Positions 1-11,495 of a stretch of 64,000 nt of DNA are shown one piece after another. Positions within the stretch are counted from its first letter, which is position 1. Each line of letters begins with the position of its first letter. Origin of the DNA: Thelonectria olida (taxonomy: Eukaryota; Ascomycota; Sordariomycetes; Hypocreales; Nectriaceae); contig JAGPYM010000007.1 in assembly GCA_020736575.1 (NCBI GenBank), positions 496,001 through 560,000 on the forward strand. Reading direction: 5' to 3'. The notes under the pieces were generated by a model. That model ran no database searches. It was not told where the DNA came from and saw only the letters and a program-made list of their open reading frames with translations. The position numbers were made by a program, and so were the translations under genes.

Positions 1-1810
1 ACCACACTCCTCAATAAAGAGAGCATAGCGGTTGATGCTCTCGGCACCATCACCAGCAGCCTGCTTGTCGAGGTCGCCAATCTTGAGGATGTTCTCAAGA
101 CCATCAAGCGCAACCTGGATGATCTTGTTGTCAGGGCAGCTAAGAAGGTCGCACAGAGGCTTGATGCAGCCTTGAGAGACAAGATATCTAATCTGCTCGG
201 GCTTCTGGAGACCACCGGAAGTGGCATTGCTGATGGCCCAGCAAGCCTCCTTACGGGTCTTGAGGTCGCCGTTCTGGAGAAGGTGAATCAGAGGTGGGAT
301 GATGTTGGCATCAATGACGGCCTGAATCTGAGACGAGTTGCCGGCGGTGATGTTGGAGATAGTCCAGCAAGCCTCCTTGCGAATGCCATCCTTGGTCGAG
401 CTGAGAAGTGACAGAAGACAAGGCAGAGCGCCGCAATTAATAATTACTTGGGTCTGAACATCGTCACCAGTAACAATGTTACCAACAGATCGCAGAGCGG
501 GGGTTTGAACGGAGGTAGAGGCGTGCATGAGGAGCTCAACCAGGCGGCGGGGAATGCCAGCCTCAATCACAGCCTGAATCTTGTCGTTGGATCCGTCGGA
601 GAGGTACGAGATGGCCCAGCAAGCGTCAATCAAGACCTCGTCATCGAGAGAGTACACAAGCTTGGACAGAACGGGAAGGGCGGGGGAAATCTATGAAGCG
701 GGGTTAGTTTGCATGTACGTGGTTCGATGTGGTATGTGCGTGTTCTTACAGTGTTCCAGTCGGGCTGAGGGGTCTTGCCACGGCAGAAGTTGCTCAAAGT
801 CCAGGTAGCATTGCGAAGCATGCTGAGCTTGCGGCTGTCGCCGAGAAGGTTGAGAAGAGGCTTGAGGGCACCGCAGCTGAGGACATAGTCTCGGCAGTGG
901 GGGCTGTCACCAGCAATGTTACCGAGAGCCCAGACGGCCTGTTCACGAACATCGGGTTCGGGGCTGGCGAGAAGCTCGACAAAGATAGGGACGGCGCCCG
1001 CCTCAATGACCACCTGAGTCTGTGTGGCGGAACCGGAAGCAATGTTGGTCAAGGCCCAGGCGGCCTCGAACTGAACAAGAGTATGAGGGGATCGCAGGAA
1101 TTCGACGAAGCGGCTGACGACACCGGTCTTGATGACCTCCTCGATCGGGGGGTTTCGCTCCTTAGAGAGGAGCTTTCTGAACTTGGTGGTGGCCTGGATT
1201 TGAAGGTCGATCTGATCCGAAAAGACGCCAGCAACCATCTGAGGGAGGTCCTCGTTCAACTAGGGTCAAAAGGGTCAGCAAGTGTCATCTTGAAGATCAT
1301 CGCGAATCGAAATGGTATGGCCAGGGGTGCTCTTTAGATCATGCCTGACGATGGTGGAAGGACCATAGGGCGGGACGTGGACATAGCCCACCTTTGCTCA
1401 GGTCACCTCGCCTGGGCATGTGGGGTGAAAACGAAATGTGCCTTTTCCCCCACATCACTTCGTGGGCAATGAGGCCCGTCTGGCGGGCATCGCAAGGAGG
1501 GGGAGGACGGCCCAGAGGCCAAGGGGAGCGATGAAAAGTCGAATGTGAGGGTGCAAGGAGGAACAGAGATGCATACCTGAGACTCAGTAGGAGCGGACTC
1601 ATCGTCGCTATCAGGGGCGGCACCAAGAGAGGCACCAGGACGGTTCTCACCGGAACCGATGCCTCGTCGTTTGGCCAAGTTCTCCTCTCGCTTGGCCTTG
1701 CGAATCTCAACCTGCTGCTCCTCGCGACGGCGACGGAGCTCTTCAGGCTTGAAGGTGTTCTTCGCCTTGAACTGGGTTCTGCGATGCTCGGGGATGTATC
1801 GCTCAGCCAT
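1..1810 (-). CDS. SRP1: Importin subunit alpha (karyopherin alpha), C terminus cut off by the window edge
   Basis: Adaptor that binds classical nuclear localisation signals and carries cargo through the nuclear pore with importin beta. Exons on the minus strand are 1810-1577, 1259-750 and 690 to the window edge; introns are 1576-1260 and 749-691, both phase 0. The first exon (78 codons) is the importin-beta-binding domain: a run of Arg/Lys starting at [11 protein letters not shown], followed by an acidic stretch (DSDDES). Exon 2 starts at LNEDLPQMV and opens the armadillo repeats, with the family's W...N signatures visible as [35 protein letters not shown] and WAISNATSG. About 478 residues are present against the family's usual 540-555, so roughly 70 C-terminal residues lie outside. 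The first intron, 317 nt, is long for this window. It is divergent from POT1 across a 1.5 kb gap. Identification is firm; the intron ends fit the frame exactly. Confidence 0.96.
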
Positions 1811-3340
1811 GGTGACTGGTTTTGTTTTGTTCTGAGGTTGAGGAGAGGGGCGGCGTTGATAGGTGAACACAGCAAAAAGTGTGCGGGGGTGCGGTCAGGG
1901 AAAAGGGAAGAAAAGAAAAACGTGCTTGATGGAGGCCCGGCGTCGAGAGAATAGAGACGGGCTCCAAAGAGACGTCTTCGCAGATGGTATGCGGGAAGCG
2001 GAAGAGGAGGGGCCAAAGGGGGGAGGGACAGTATCGAAGAAGGAGGAAGTTTTTTGTTTGTTGTCGGAGAGAGGAGGACTACGGTAAAAGAAGAAAGCAG
2101 AAGCGGGAATGGGTACGAAGTACTTGCAGAGGCTAGAGAGCGGTACGGTACAATGGGTGGAAAACAACGACGGCGGGTGGTGGCTTTAGGTTCCAGGTTA
2201 CCTTAGGCTTGGCCTAGCCTGGGTCGACCCTGGAGAAGATACCTGCCAAGGAGGGGCTTCAACGAGGGAAGCGAGGTACCTGACCTCATCAGTGGAAGGC
2301 AAACTTGGCTTCCAGGCGGGCTACGGGAGATTCCATTTGTTCCATTTGGTGAACTTGGTGTGGGAGGGGTCGCCGTGGGTGGGCACGATTCATCTCTGAT
2401 AGTGGGCACTCTGCTGCAATACGTAACTCACTGGACAAGCCCAGCACCCTGGCAACCTGACAACTTCCATAATCCATGGCGAAAAATACCTAGTTAGGCC
2501 CATCATGTTTTGGCATACCTAGAGAAGAGGCCAAATAGTTTCTTCTTCTTATGATTTCACATGGCTGATGACAGCTCCTCTCAGCGCCCAACAGCCCCGG
2601 ACATGACCCGTACCTGTGCCTAGCCCAATTACGGCCGCTAAGATTAGACGCTGCAAATCAAATCTACGGTGATCATTTCAGCCTGAGGCAGCAAGCCCTT
2701 CATCCCAATCTCTTCTGTCAGTGCCTCATCTCATCTCATCCTGGGCTGGTCAGCAAGGCAAACCGAACCAACGCACATTTGTGGCATTACCATACGTTAG
2801 GTCTTAACGGTTGTGCAACTAGGCGTAGACACAATTTCGGACATAACCGAGTGGTTTGGCACTGCAGAGAGTGGCGATACACACTCCCTAGCTACCCCGA
2901 CAATTTGGGCGGTTGTTGTCCCCCAAAATTGAAGCAAATACACACTTCAAAGTCCAACAAGTCAGGCAGGCGAACACCACGCTTAGTAGAGCAATTGTAT
3001 CTTTGCTCATCCCTTACTGGCCCAGTTGCACAGCAAGGCAACCCGGTTACCATCGAGAGGGCCAATCAAGGTGGCATAACTGGACGTCTGGTAACTAAGA
3101 CAAAAGCCAACTTCGTAATACCACGTGAAATATCACGTGCTATCGTGATGATAGAAACGACCCGTCGCCCCACATGCTCGCGAGTCAATGCTCCCATCAA
3201 CGCGACTCATTGCCCATCGCGTCGAAATCCAGTAACACGACGTCACTTCCGATTGCTCCTCGAGGCAAACGAGGCCGTGAAAAGCGGCTCAGCCTTCGCC
3301 ACAGGCCGTATTAGTGATGCCGCTGGACCACGGATAAATC
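1811..3340. other. Intergenic region between divergent importin alpha and POT1 genes
   Basis: Holds both promoters and leaders. The stretch next to importin alpha (about 1880-2160) is purine-rich on the plus strand, hence CT-rich on the transcribed strand, as is usual for a fungal leader. A long open frame on the plus strand (2779-3366) has no ATG start, no recognisable domain and ends just inside the POT1 first exon in another frame, so I do not call it a gene. The paired CACGTG boxes near POT1 are listed separately. Confidence 0.6.
3122..3139. promoter_or_regulatory. Two CACGTG boxes 12 bp apart upstream of POT1
   Basis: CACGTG is seen at 3122-3127 and 3134-3139, about 200 bp before the POT1 start. 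The second, in the context TATCACGTGC, fits the Cbf1/CDEI-type site RTCACRTG. CACGTG is bound by bHLH factors; the link to POT1 expression is inference. Confidence 0.4.
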
Positions 3341-5541
3341 ATGTCTCCATCACAGCAACCCCCTAGCACATTCTCACTACCTCCCGGATACGTCTCGATT
3401 CGAGATGTCTTCGATGGCAAGGTTCGTGAGAAGTCAAAGGTCTCCATGGTTGGCATCGTTACCGATATCCGACCCCCTGTACCAACCAGACGCGAAGGTG
3501 AGCATTCTTTTGATCCCGGTTTTTCAGCTGCACATGCTTACTCGAAAAGATTGGAAATGTCAAATACGATTCTTCGACTCGTCAGTGGAAGACGATGAAG
3601 ATGCATCGCTGGAGATCAACATCTTTCGCCCTAAAGATGAACTGCCCGACGCTAGATGCGGCGATGTCGTCCTGGTCCATAACGCAAAGGTACGCATGAA
3701 GGTTTCGTTGGGGTCCCGTCTCGATACTGACCACGTCCTCCAGTTACAAAAGTATCACATGCAAGACCATTCACTATTGACTGCCTGGGACACGAAGATA
3801 TACATTTACAGGGCAGCGGACATCCCAAAGCCCCCAGGAAATGCTTCCAGTGCGATGCGACCAGCGGTGAATCCCAAGGGTGGTGCCCCTACTCCAAAGG
3901 ATCACGAGCTGATCTCGCGCATGTTTCATGCCGTTTCAAAAGATCGAGTTCCTGATCCGGTAGAATTCGAGACTATGAAAGTTCAAGCGGCCAATGTCAA
4001 GAACAAGTTCAGGCTATTAAAAGATGTTGTAGACGGACAGTTCTGCGACATTGTAGCCCTGGTTGTCAGGGCCCCGTATGATGTAGGTGACAAGATTACA
4101 CTCTGGGTTTCTGACCTCACGGAAAACCCGGCCTTCTTTCACTACGCTTTTGGTGGTGCAAGTCTAGCTGAGGGACGGGACGGAGATCCACACGGCTACA
4201 CTTCAGGGTTTTCAAAGCCTATTTCAAACTCCGACTGGACCGGGCCGTTTGGGAAGAAGAGTATGCAAATCACCTGTTACGAACCTCATGCCACTGCCAT
4301 CAGGGAGACCCAAATATCTGCCGGGTCTTGGGTGACCGTCCGCAACTTACAGATAAAGTTTGGGCACAACGCCGCGAACCTGGAAGGGTATCTCAGAGAA
4401 GACCGCGGGGCCAGTGGGATCAAAATTGGAATCTGGTCTCTTGAACCAGGGGACGACCCGAAGACCATCGATCCAAATCTCAAAGAGGCACTTCGACGGA
4501 AACGAGATTACGAGCGAGCCAAGAAAGAACAGCTCAAGGAAATCGCCGGAGCTGCAAAGGCTGGTCAGAGGCGGAAGGCTGAAATGCCGACTGAACAAGA
4601 GACCAAAAAGCGGAAGACCAGGAACCGAAAAAAACGGCAGCGCTCAGATATTGAGCCGGAGGAGGAGATAGAACGGGGGGAGATGGCACCAGACAAGATG
4701 GAACCGGAACCCATACCTCTCCCGGATCTGACCGTTCAAGGTAGGTCATAGATTTTTTCGACGCCCATACAAGGCTAACATGTTTCAAACAGTGAAATGC
4801 GAGCATCAGGACAAACCTACCAGTCGGATAGCCGATATGCTTGAGCCTGTCTTGCACCCTACCACGATCGATGGGAAGCCTGTCAAGTTGCAGCTCCCTT
4901 TCGTAAACAACAATTATCGTGCAAACGTTCGTGTTGTCGACTTCTTGCCTTCAAAGCTCGAGGCTTTTGCGTTCCCCAAAAAGCCATCACAATACGATGT
5001 TCTCTCAGACAACGACGATTCAGACTCCGGATCAGACTCGGAGCTCGATATGATGACAGACTTCACGACCGTTCGAAACTGGGAATGGCGTTTCTATCTC
5101 CAATTGGAAGACGCCGTGGTTCCCCCAAACCAACAGAAGAACAGAGTGTGGGTCGCGGTAGACAACCAAGCCGCGCAGTACCTCTTAAATCTGGACGCGT
5201 CCGATTTGCGCCGCGACAAGGACAGCCTCAACACACTTCGACAGACCTTGTTTTTGTTATGGGGAGAGTTAGAGGAGAACAACCTTCACGAGCAGGCCAA
5301 CAAGGCGAAATCCATCAAGGCAGCGAAGGGTGACAAGCCGCCCCCGGACAGCGACGACGACGAAGCCCCGGCTCCAAAGACCAATGGCCAAACTCAGGTT
5401 GCGAATCGGCCATTCGCATGCTGCATTCGCCAATACGGCGTCAAAGTCCGAGAAACAGACGAGACTAAGGCAGACGCGGGACAAGGCAGACGCTGGCAAA
5501 AGATGTTTGGCCTATTTGGGACCAAGATAATAAGCAAATAA
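3341..5541 (+). CDS. pot1: Protection of telomeres protein 1 (POT1)
   Basis: Shelterin subunit that binds the single-stranded G-rich telomeric overhang and controls telomerase and end protection in the nucleus. Exons are 3341-3497, 3550-3689, 3744-4740 and 4793-5541, giving 680 residues. Exon 1 plus exon 2 form the first OB fold (Telo_bind): YVSIRDVFDGKVREKSKVSM then, after splicing, DWKCQIRFFDSS. A second OB region follows in exon 3 (about residues 190-340). A Lys/Arg-rich low-complexity linker and an acidic stretch (DNDDSDSGSDSE) lead to a conserved C-terminal domain ending RPFACCIRQYGVKV and FGLFGTKI, characteristic of fungal POT1. The first intron is needed to keep the frame: the g at 3497 joins at to make the Asp of DWKC. 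The second intron (54 nt) is in frame and stop-free. Tail-to-tail with SCC3. Confidence 0.94.
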
Positions 5542-5951
5542 CATTTTCAATGGGTATCAAAAAGGACAAATGCTGGTCAATCGCAAATGGGATCGGGAAT
5601 CCAGGTAGCATGCTTTAGAGAGAGAGCGTGACGATTCATCATGGTGGTAACAGGCGTTATGGAAGTACAGGTCTTGGGAACAAGCGGATGATATTCATTT
5701 TTAACTGTAATAGGAGGTCGATGAACTACAGACAACCCTCCCTATAAGATGACCCAGAAAACAAGATAACTCTTCGCGATTGGCCATCTAGCCACACATA
5801 CATACCCAGACTCCGGCCGTGACATGGCACGAGCCATAAACTACACATGATAGAAAAATACTGCTCGAATCTAAGGAAAGAAAAATCGCCAACGTTCTGC
5901 AAAGTCCAACAGCATTCCGTCCAAGCGAGGCAAGCAAAGGGGTTCGGTCGT
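5542..5951. other. Short convergent intergenic region between POT1 and SCC3
   Basis: Contains the 3' untranslated regions of two convergent genes. I see no further gene or strong hairpin. Confidence 0.6.
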
Positions 5952-8900
5952 TTAGTCCCCAATAACATCGTCATCTGATTCGTGAGCTGGTCGTGGTACC
6001 TCTTCTTGTTCGTCGTCATCATCATCGATGGGGTCGTCCTCAATGAGCTCTCTCCGGCGGAGATCCTCCCGCGAGCCTTCTTCGGGCTGGGGTTCGTCAT
6101 CGAAGATCGGGTCATCCTCGTCATCTTCGTCGTGGATGATCTCCTCGCTGAGCTGAGGCTTCTGAGGCTTCGCCGTGTGCGCTGCTGCGGCGTGGGCGGC
6201 AGCGGCAGCCTTCTTCTTTGTGCGCTCAGCAAGTTTCTCCTCGTCGAGATAGGCGACGACTTCTTTGAAGTTGTTTCCAAGCTTTGTCTGGTTGCGAAGA
6301 AGACGACGACGTAGTCTACCTGCTGTAGCGCCCCGGTTGTCCATGAGCTTGGCGGCAATTGTCAGGACGTATTTAGCTGTGAGCTCGCAGAGCGCCTTTT
6401 CAGTCTTGAGCTCGGCCGCGAAGCGCTCTCCGGGAGAGAGGCTATCATCTTCATCGTCCTCCTCGAGATCCTCGTCATCAGGGATCGGATCCTCGTCCTC
6501 AGCTGGCTCATTCAAAGTCTTGTCCTTCTTGGACTTCTTAGCGTACTGTCGCTCAGCACCGTCGAAGATGGCTACCAGTTCAGGGATCAGGCCAGCTTCG
6601 ATTTCCTGGACCAAGATCTTGTATTTTTCATTTCCAGATCCTGAAGTTCCGGTGCTGGACCCTGGGCGGAAGCGCTCGATAGTTGGGCGGAGGGTAGCAA
6701 AGGTGAGATGGAGGTCACAAAGGCTTCCAGTAGCGAACAAGCGAAGCTGGTCGATGGCTGCGCGTGATGAGAATGATTCAATAAGATGTTTGCGGAACGT
6801 CTGTCGGAGTAGGGAGAGGCGATCGAGTTCAGCATCAGCAATGCCGATTCCATTAGAGAGGAGCTTAGAGATGGCCCGCGTCTTCCACATGAAGTAGAAT
6901 TGGGTACTTCGAATAGCAAAAGTGACGACTTCATCTTCAAGGTCGTCAATCTCGTCTTCCAAGGGCTCATACTTTCCGCGATGCACGATGTTGGACAGGA
7001 TCTGGATGACGGGAGATGTGCTTTCACCAGTTCCTTCAGCCTCCAACACATCGATGCAATCTGATATGCTCGCCAACTTGCTGATCTTAAGGAGAATTGT
7101 TGACAGCTCTTTCAAAGGAGCCTCTGACAGATTGCCTCGAACCGCGAGCTCATAGGTTTTGTCGAAGTTGCGAAGAGCAGTAATGACATTCTCCCAGAGG
7201 TTAGCAAGCTTGCCGTCTGTCAATTCCTCAAGCTCATCATACTGCCTTGAATGCAACAGAGCAGTAGCCGCCTCAGACAAGACTCTTCTATTGTCGTGCC
7301 TGTTGAATTGGGTGCTGATTTCGTCCAGCAGCTCTTCATACTTGGTCGAGTCCTGTCGAAGCTGTTGGAACACATCGAGATTGAGATAGTGTACCAAACG
7401 CAGGACGATTGCTGCTGTCTCGGGTTCCGCGCCAAATTTGTTCAGCAATCTAGGGATGAGAGAAGCCAGCTCAATAGCAATCTCTTCTTGAGCTTCCATA
7501 GCTTCAGTCAGGTGTCGAATCTTCTTCGTCCTGTCAACATCGCCAGTTTGGGCGAGGCTCGATTTAACGGCAGAGCTCAGCACATCCAACAAAATAGACT
7601 CTTCTGACGACGACGGTGCAACGGCCTTCTTAAATGACACCTCTGTGGAATCGGTCGACTTGGGCTTAGATTTCCTGCTCGAGGTGTGATCGAAAAGCAG
7701 ATATCCAGCCAAGATACTCCATTTCTTAATCTCTGGCACCTTCTCGTATAAAACCTGCGAGGCCAGCGAAATGCGCGTGTCCGGCACTGCTGCCTCCAAG
7801 AGATCAGCAGCAACATCGAGGCCGACAGATTCTCCATTCTCGTGATCCTCTTCGGTCTGACTGTCGTAAATAGCGAGAGTCTCGGCAAGACACTTGATGA
7901 TGACCCATTCTGGACGAGGAGATTCAGAATCGTCTTCCTCAACATTGTCAAAAAGCTCGTCCAAGGTATCAGCACCGCCAATCTCTTCCACCTTGCCTTC
8001 ATGGGCATCCATGACACAAGAGACGAAGAAACCAACAACAGCTTTCCGGATTCTGAGCTCATTATCAAAAATGAGTTTGCCAATAGCATCAATCTCGTCG
8101 GGTTCGAGCATTGCGGCAGCACGAAGCGTGTCAATAACAGATATCGCGGCCACTCTGACAGACACCTCTGCGTCTCGACATGCCATCTCAATCAGTCTTG
8201 GCCGGAATCTGTCAATAAAATGACCCAGCTGCTGCGCATCTCGTCGAAATACCCTCGAGAGCTGTTTAAGAACCTCATGGCGAGTTGAAGCATTGGTATC
8301 CGACAACATCCATCCTAGGTATCGCAAATACCCCGGCTCCATGAAGACGGTTGGCAGGTCCCAGATCCAGGATCCAAGGGCTTCCACACACTCGGTTCTG
8401 ATCTTGGGATCGACATCGCGATAACGGTGGACGAAGACGGTGTCGAAAAAGGACTGGATTGCCTCCGTGCAGATCTTACGTGCTGCGTTCGCCTCGTCGA
8501 GGGTTCGTTGGATCTCGGCGGTTTTGGACTTGTTCTTGCCTCGCTTCGACGACTGGTGCTGCTGCTCAATACTACTAATACGGTTGTCTAGAATATCAGC
8601 GACGTAGACTAAGCCGGACTGAACAGACAAGGCGATCGTGGTTGCTGTGTGACGGAAGGGGCGCAACGTCGACGAGGACATGCTGGCCAGCCAGGCATGG
8701 AGATTTTCTATCAGAGTGGCGTCCTTGTACATGACATCGGCTTCGTGGACTAGCGAAATAAGGGTGTGGAAGAAGGTGACGAGCAGGTCTCGGAAGGATC
8801 TCGTGCTCCTCGCCTTGGATATCAGTGGGTAATCGGTAATTTGTTGCTGGCGCGCAGTTAGCTATGACTCGTCCGTCTTTGACGCGACTCTAGGATTTAC

Positions 8901-9588
8901 CTCTTGGTATACGCTTTGGAGGTCGATCAGGCGGTTAGGGATGTTTTCTGGGTCTCGTATGTCGTCTTCCGTGACCTCCTGGTCACAACCAGCGCTCTGC
9001 AAAATGCAATTCACCAAGTCCATCAGAGCAGCCGATTCGTCAGCGCGATACTTCTCCAGCCACTCCTGAGCGACAGTTTTGGCCGAGTCGCCGGATCCAA
9101 AGAGCTCAGCTGTAACATGTTAGCACCAGAGCAAGGCAGCTCGAAGCGCGATTCTTACCAAACAAGCCAGTGCCCCTGTCGCCGGTTTCGATGCGAACCG
9201 TCTTCTTGGGTCTGCTGGGCAAACCAGCAGGATGCGCAGCGCGCGCAGGCTGCGACCCGTTGATCTTCGGTTTCTTCGATGAGGGCTTCCGTGCGCGACT
9301 TGTTTGCGACTTCTTCCGAGACCGCGGGGCGGGATGGTCTTCGTCGCTTTCGTGATCGCCCTCGTCACTCATCTCCTCGTCGGATTCCGGCGCTTCATTC
9401 TCGCCATCCTCCTCGTCTTGATCATCTCTCTTGCGCTTCGAGGCGGATTGACTCGTGGGCTCGGGTGTGAACTTGGTCGGCGCTTTCACAACGCGTCCCG
9501 AACGGCGACGCGCCGCGGCGTCGCCTTCTGGTGTAGGGCTCGCATTATTGTCCATAGCTTCTCGAAGGGGTAGTCGCGTAGTGAACAT
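5952..9588 (-). CDS. SCC3: Cohesin subunit SCC3/Psc3 (STAG/SA family)
   Basis: Regulatory HEAT-repeat subunit of cohesin that binds the Scc1 kleisin and DNA and helps load and hold cohesin on chromosomes. Exons on the minus strand are 9588-9159, 9109-8901 and 8846-5952, giving 1,177 residues, the usual size. The start at 9588 could instead be the in-frame ATG at 9555 (MDNNASP). The N-terminal 140 residues are charged and disordered, with basic RSGRVVKAP and Lys/Arg-rich patches. The STAG domain begins after the first splice (LFGSGDSAKTVAQEW, then ALMDLVNCILQSAGC) and runs through HEADVMYKDATLIENLHAWL. The stromalin conservative domain is visible near residues 345-430 (HRYRDVDPKIRTECVEALG). 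The C terminus is strongly acidic, with runs of Asp and Glu. The frame is continuous across both introns, which have GTAAGA and GTAAAT donors. It shares a 405 bp divergent promoter with ureD. Confidence 0.95.
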
Positions 9589-9630
9589 TGGTGGATGGAA
9601 AGTCAGGCGAATTAACCCCCAATCCGAGGG

Positions 9631-9839
9631 TGATAATGGTGTTTCTGACCAAGCTTGTCGCGTCTAATGTCGCGTGAAGCTATGCCAGGTTATTTTGGAA
9701 AGTGGGCGGTCCTTGTTTCTGGCGGATGAATCTCGGAAGCAGGAGCTTGATCCGCCACCATCAGGCACGAGCCACATATCACAGAGGGGTACGTATCTCC
9801 TGACAGCGGACACCAAGCCACATTCTCTCGTCGCTATCT
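9631..9839. promoter_or_regulatory. Two HGATAR (AreA/NIT2-type) sites upstream of ureD
   Basis: TGATAA is seen at 9631-9636 and CTATCT (AGATAG on the minus strand) at 9834-9839. HGATAR is the known core of the fungal nitrogen GATA activators AreA/NIT2. A urease accessory gene is a plausible target; binding is inferred, not shown. Confidence 0.4.
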
Positions 9840-9909
9840 TGCAAGTGCAACATTGAAGGAATCTTTCGGCGCGTTGGATCGCTAATGGACGGGACAAAGG
9901 CGGGAGAAC

Positions 9910-9915
9910 ACGCGT
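9910..9915. promoter_or_regulatory. ACGCGT box (MCB-like) in the SCC3/ureD promoter
   Basis: A single ACGCGT inside the palindrome CACGCGTG, about 320 bp upstream of the SCC3 start. ACGCGT is the MBF cell-cycle box in yeasts, where several cohesin genes are S-phase regulated. It lies closer to ureD (80 bp), so its target is uncertain. Confidence 0.3.
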
Positions 9916-9993
9916 GATTCGACATATACTGCGTCCCTAGTAGCCTCTTGACACTCCTTTACATGTGGCTCGTTTCCCCGGCATGATGTCAAT

Positions 9994-10983
9994 ATGAACT
10001 CTCCTTTCCCACCGTCTACCTCGCGCCCTGGTGATGGCCGCATCGTTGTTGGCCTGCTCCCTGCCGGGGGCAGTGGCCTTGAGAAGATGACATACCAGTA
10101 CCCTCTGAAACTCATCGCTCCGACCCCGACAGGCGAACAACCTAGCGTGCTGGTGTTTCTCTTATCCTACGGAGGCGGGCTGGTCGCCGGAGATCAAGTC
10201 AACTTGTCCATAAATGTACGAGCAGGGTCAAAACTCAGCATTGCGACCCAAGGACATACCAAAATCTTCAAGACGCCATCCACAGATATCATGACGAGAC
10301 AAAACCTCAATGTCCACATTGAGAATGATGCGGGCCTATGTCTGTTACCCGACCCGGTTCAGCCCTTTGAGGACAGCGTTTACGCCCAAATACAAATCTT
10401 CCGGCTCGAGAGTCAAGCCTCTCTTTGTCTCTTGGACTGGGTTACCCACGGTCGATCTGCTCGCGGTGAGAATTGGAGCTTGATCAAGTGGAGTGGTCGC
10501 AACGAAGTGTGGCTCTGTGATGCTAAGAGTCAGACGAAGGAGAGGCTATTGGTGAGAGACTCGGTAATCCTATCCCGAGAAGGAAGCAAGACCGTCGGTC
10601 GAACACTCCAGGATATGATGCACAATATGGCTGTATCAGGGACTCTCATCTTGCGAGGCGACATGATGAAGTCGTTAGGCGAGTTCTTCCTGGCCGAGTT
10701 CGCCGCTCTGCCACGCATTGGAGCTCGAGACTTCCGTTCGCCAGAAGCAAGAGCAAAGGAGGATGGAAGCTTGTCAGACATCGAACTTTGGCGATCTCAG
10801 AGGCTCGAAAGTGAGAAGCGCGGAGGTATTCTATGGTCTGCGGCACAAGTTAGAGGCTGTGTCATTGTCAAGTTGGGCGCACAAACTGTTGAATCCGGGA
10901 GGGAGTGGTTGGGATCAATGCTTTCAAGAGAGGGAAGCGTCGCGAGACAGTTTGGAGACCAAGCTCTTATGTGTGTCCGGTAA
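9994..10983 (+). CDS. ureD: Urease accessory protein UreD
   Basis: Chaperone that, with UreF and UreG, delivers nickel and carbon dioxide to build the active site of urease in the cytosol. A single exon of 329 residues, the normal size for fungal UreD. Family features seen in order: an N-terminal beta-rich segment with LPAGGSGLEKMTYQYPLKLI, the glycine-rich FLLSYGGGLVAGDQVNLSI, the TQGHTKIFKT segment and LLPDPVQPFEDSVY, all typical of the UreD/UreH fold. The start at 9994 (MNSPFPPST) is the first ATG of the frame and gives a short Pro/Ser-rich leader before the conserved region. Divergent from SCC3; RPC4 follows on the same strand after 512 bp. GATA sites upstream suggest nitrogen control. 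Confidence 0.95.
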   Translation: MNSPFPPSTSRPGDGRIVVGLLPAGGSGLEKMTYQYPLKLIAPTPTGEQPSVLVFLLSYGGGLVAGDQVNLSINVRAGSKLSIATQGHTKIFKTPSTDIMTRQNLNVHIENDAGLCLLPDPVQPFEDSVYAQIQIFRLESQASLCLLDWVTHGRSARGENWSLIKWSGRNEVWLCDAKSQTKERLLVRDSVILSREGSKTVGRTLQDMMHNMAVSGTLILRGDMMKSLGEFFLAEFAALPRIGARDFRSPEARAKEDGSLSDIELWRSQRLESEKRGGILWSAAQVRGCVIVKLGAQTVESGREWLGSMLSREGSVARQFGDQALMCVR

Positions 10984-11495
10984 CAGGGGAGTTGGAATTA
11001 GACTGGCTATAGATTTAGAAGCTGACAACTGACAATGTACCTACACCTTGCGCCAAGATGAAGAACAACATCTACAAACCGTTGGATTTCTCATTTTACT
11101 CTAGCATTTCTAGTTAGGTCATGTCAAATATCTAAGTAAAAAGAATAAAAATAAAATAAAATAAAATAAAAACCAATGTAGAACAGCGTGAATAAGTGTT
11201 GGTTCTCTTTCTCTGTGCTCGTGTTCTTACAACCTATTGATACACTTCCAACGGCTTATCCTTATCCTCATCCTTGTCCAAAGGCGTCACCAGACAGGGC
11301 GGTGAGTCACTAATGCTGGCAGAATATAGTTCCCCCACCTTCCCTCCCCACTATCAAAGTAAGCATTTCGAGATCCATCCAAAATTTTGTACCAAGTTCG
11401 AAGGGTAGAGCTTCTTCACAAGCCCAGGTTTCAACACGCCCTCACGAATTCACCATCACCTCTCTCCCTTCTCGGTCGCATTCCAAAACCCCACA
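10984..11495. other. Intergenic region between ureD and RPC4
   Basis: Contains the ureD 3' end, an ATAAA tandem tract (about 11144-11173) and the RPC4 promoter and leader. No gene seen. Confidence 0.6.
11144..11173 (+). repeat. ATAAA microsatellite
   Basis: About five tandem copies of a five-base AT-rich unit, about 160 bp after the ureD stop. It may act as an efficiency element for 3' end formation, which is inference. Confidence 0.7.

Larger units (their letters stand above)
9589..9993. other. Divergent promoter region of SCC3 and ureD
   Basis: 405 bp serving two divergent genes. Individual candidate sites (two GATA sites and one ACGCGT box) are listed separately. No coding sequence seen. 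Confidence 0.6.

Noticed and set aside
2840..2940. tRNA-like D-arm phrase (ACCGAGTGGTTTGGCA)
   Set aside because: No matching acceptor stem, anticodon arm or T-loop GGTTCGA within tRNA distance.
2779..3366. 195-codon plus-strand open frame upstream of POT1
   Set aside because: Begins at a non-ATG codon, runs through the POT1 promoter into its first exon in another frame and shows no domain.
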